From the NCBI GenBank assembly GCA_905221605.1, contig CAJNDS010000040.1, positions 62,001-126,000 of the forward strand: 64,000 nt of DNA, read 5' to 3'. The DNA is from Symbiodinium natans. Its lineage: Eukaryota; Sar; Dinophyceae; Suessiales; Symbiodiniaceae. Within the stretch, counting starts at the first letter, position 1, and every line of letters starts with the position of its first letter. The notes under the pieces were generated by a model. The model saw nothing but the letters and a program-made list of their open reading frames with translations, did not search any database and was not told the DNA's origin. Shown here one piece after another: positions 62,666-64,000 of this stretch. Both the position numbers and the translations under genes were made by a program.

Positions 62666-63168
62666 AACAGAACCTTATCTCTACTACGCAACCTTGAAGA
62701 ACACCATACAGTTTATCCTTATGATCCACATTCAGCATCGTCTCCAGCATTTATGGAATGCTTCACCGGTTATTTGACCTGTGCATGGTTTTGTGGTACT
62801 CTATTCTGCCTAGTGTTGCATCAATGTCATGTTTATGAAAACACAAGTGTAACAATATGAGAGTGTTCAAAACACCGTTTATTGTTGCTTGTTTCCTCAT
62901 TTCACATCAACAAACACAGGCCGCTTGACTTGACATACCAGTAGATCCATTGGCAACTTGTGGCTTAGGATCCTCACCTTGTTCGCTGGCACGAGCTTCC
63001 AGTATTTTGCAAACGTGAACCTTTCTCTGCCTACCTCTGTAGATATCATTTCTTTAGCTACTTTCTTGAGGGAGGAAGCAGATGGCATGACAGGTCTTCG
63101 GCAGTGCCATCGACATGCTTCAGAGGAACAACGAGTCGGAAGGCCCCGGTTGAAGATTTATAGAATTT
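62666..63168 (-). other. Possible short exon at 62897-63088, otherwise nothing seen
   Basis: A 63-codon minus-strand frame starts with ATG at 63088 and reads SLKKVAKEMISTEVGRERFT, then KLVPANKVRILSHKLPMDLL. Composition is protein-like and the surrounding sequence is not repetitive, so a gene end is possible. No relatives are recognised and no splice sites are certain. Confidence 0.25.
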
Positions 63169-63317
63169 AGAACCCTAAGCCCTGAACCCTCAACCCTAAA
63201 CCCAAACCCTAAACCCTAAACCCTTGTAAACCCTAAAACCTTGTAAACCCTAAACCCGAAACCCTAAACCCCAAACCCTGAACCCTAAACCTAAACCCTA
63301 AACCCTAAACCCTAAGG
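63169..63317 (-). repeat. Telomere-like CCCTAAA array
   Basis: About 18 CCCTAAA, CCCTGAA and CTTGTAAA-variant units. Confidence 0.92.
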
Positions 63318-63587
63318 AGAATGGAGAGGGGTGGTGAAATTCAGGGATTTTGCATCCGGCTTGCAGGTTTGCACGCGCGTTACCTAGGATGTCCTCCAAA
63401 GCTTGAAGGGCAGTCAGTTGTATAGCCCAAGCCTTGAATTATTCCAAACCTTCTGTGCTAACCAGGTGAATGCTCGGTGTATTGCATGGTCGGGGGCTTC
63501 GGGATCAAGGGTTTACGGTTTAGGACCAGAAGTACCATAAGCAGATGCAGACATGTACACAAGCAGATTGTCGGGTGACGTGGCATT
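63318..63587. other. No gene seen
   Basis: Short unique stretch without a recognisable feature. Confidence 0.5.
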
Positions 63588-64000
63588 GAACCCTAAACCC
63601 CTACACCCTAAGCGCTACAATAAAACCCCAAACCATCCAACCCCTCAACCCCTAGATCCCTAAACCCCTAAAGCCCCACGCCTCTAGTGTCCTGTCATGG
63701 GCTTGAATGTGGGTTTCCTCTTAGCAAACCCCAAGCCCAAAACCCTAAACCCTAAACCCCAAACCCCAAACCCTAAACCCGAAACCCTAAACCCTAAACC
63801 CCAATTTTTTTCAAGTAGCTCAATAGTACACAGGGCTTAGGGTTTCGGGTTTTGGGGGCAGTGGTGTGAGTGTCACCCGTATCAATCTACATCCTCCTAT
63901 GACACACGACCCTACAGGCCTTGCATCCTGGCCCTTGGCCAGGCCTCATGAAGGATTGGGGTTTAGGGTTTAGGGTTTGGGGTTTAGGGTTTAGGGTTTA
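63588..64000. repeat. Telomere-like islands to the window end
   Basis: CCCTAAA/CCCCTAA units (63588-63670, 63722-63806), then TTTAGGG units (63836-63850 and 63958-64000) running off the window end. Confidence 0.9.

Noticed and set aside
1-64000. tRNA, rRNA, snRNA or spliced-leader RNA genes
   Set aside because: None recognised by eye; a covariance-model scan would be needed to exclude them.

Overview
The window looks like nuclear DNA of a dinoflagellate, most likely of the order Suessiales (Symbiodiniaceae or Polarella). The signs are: dozens of interstitial TTTAGGG/CCCTAAA islands (the plant-type telomere repeat, also used by dinoflagellates); very low gene density; a Ty1/copia polyprotein of the type I associate with this group; lysine/alanine-rich KRPAA-type proteins; and a GC-AG intron. 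No bacterial-style operons, RNA genes or CRISPR arrays were seen. The group assignment is inference from sequence character, not from a database search.

Layout. 1-4979 is GC-rich, repeat-laden DNA without a recognisable gene, ending in CA-type satellites and a 100-base N gap. 5080-23400 is almost gene-free: telomere-like islands in both orientations, AT-rich and CTCTTT/TTC satellites, and small foldback (MITE-like) hairpins, one with a perfect 8-bp target duplication. 23400-29350 holds one convincing gene on the minus strand, a secreted protein with papain-like features, plus decayed mobile-element pieces. 29352-44832 is the most interesting part. It is bounded by a 32-bp imperfect inverted repeat with TTAATTAA-rich subterminal zones, and it carries minus-strand exons of a transposase-like gene family that I remember as highly multicopy in these algae. 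A young 6,963-bp Ty1/copia retrotransposon (30378-37340) has landed in one exon; removing it and one copy of its AAAAG duplication restores the reading frame. 44980-52633 carries a plus-strand multi-exon gene for a large membrane protein (beta-helix-like ectodomain, cysteine-rich stalk, several membrane helices). Two nearly identical 1.5-kb inverted-repeat elements lie inside it. 52634-64000 returns to telomere-like islands, hairpins and a degenerate minisatellite.

How the parts relate. The window records nested insertion. A putative large DNA transposon was hit by a copia element whose two LTRs differ at only about two of 575 positions. The neighbouring membrane-protein gene was hit twice by a short element that has GT and AG near its ends, as introner elements do. 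The copia element is itself unusual: no visible zinc knuckle or aspartic protease, two hydrophobic segments between gag and integrase, and an extra 3' reading frame with methyltransferase-like motifs reached by a -1 frame change.

Limits. Exon borders are read by eye. Several exons show frame changes that could be real decay, very short introns or assembly errors. Family names rest on motif recognition only.
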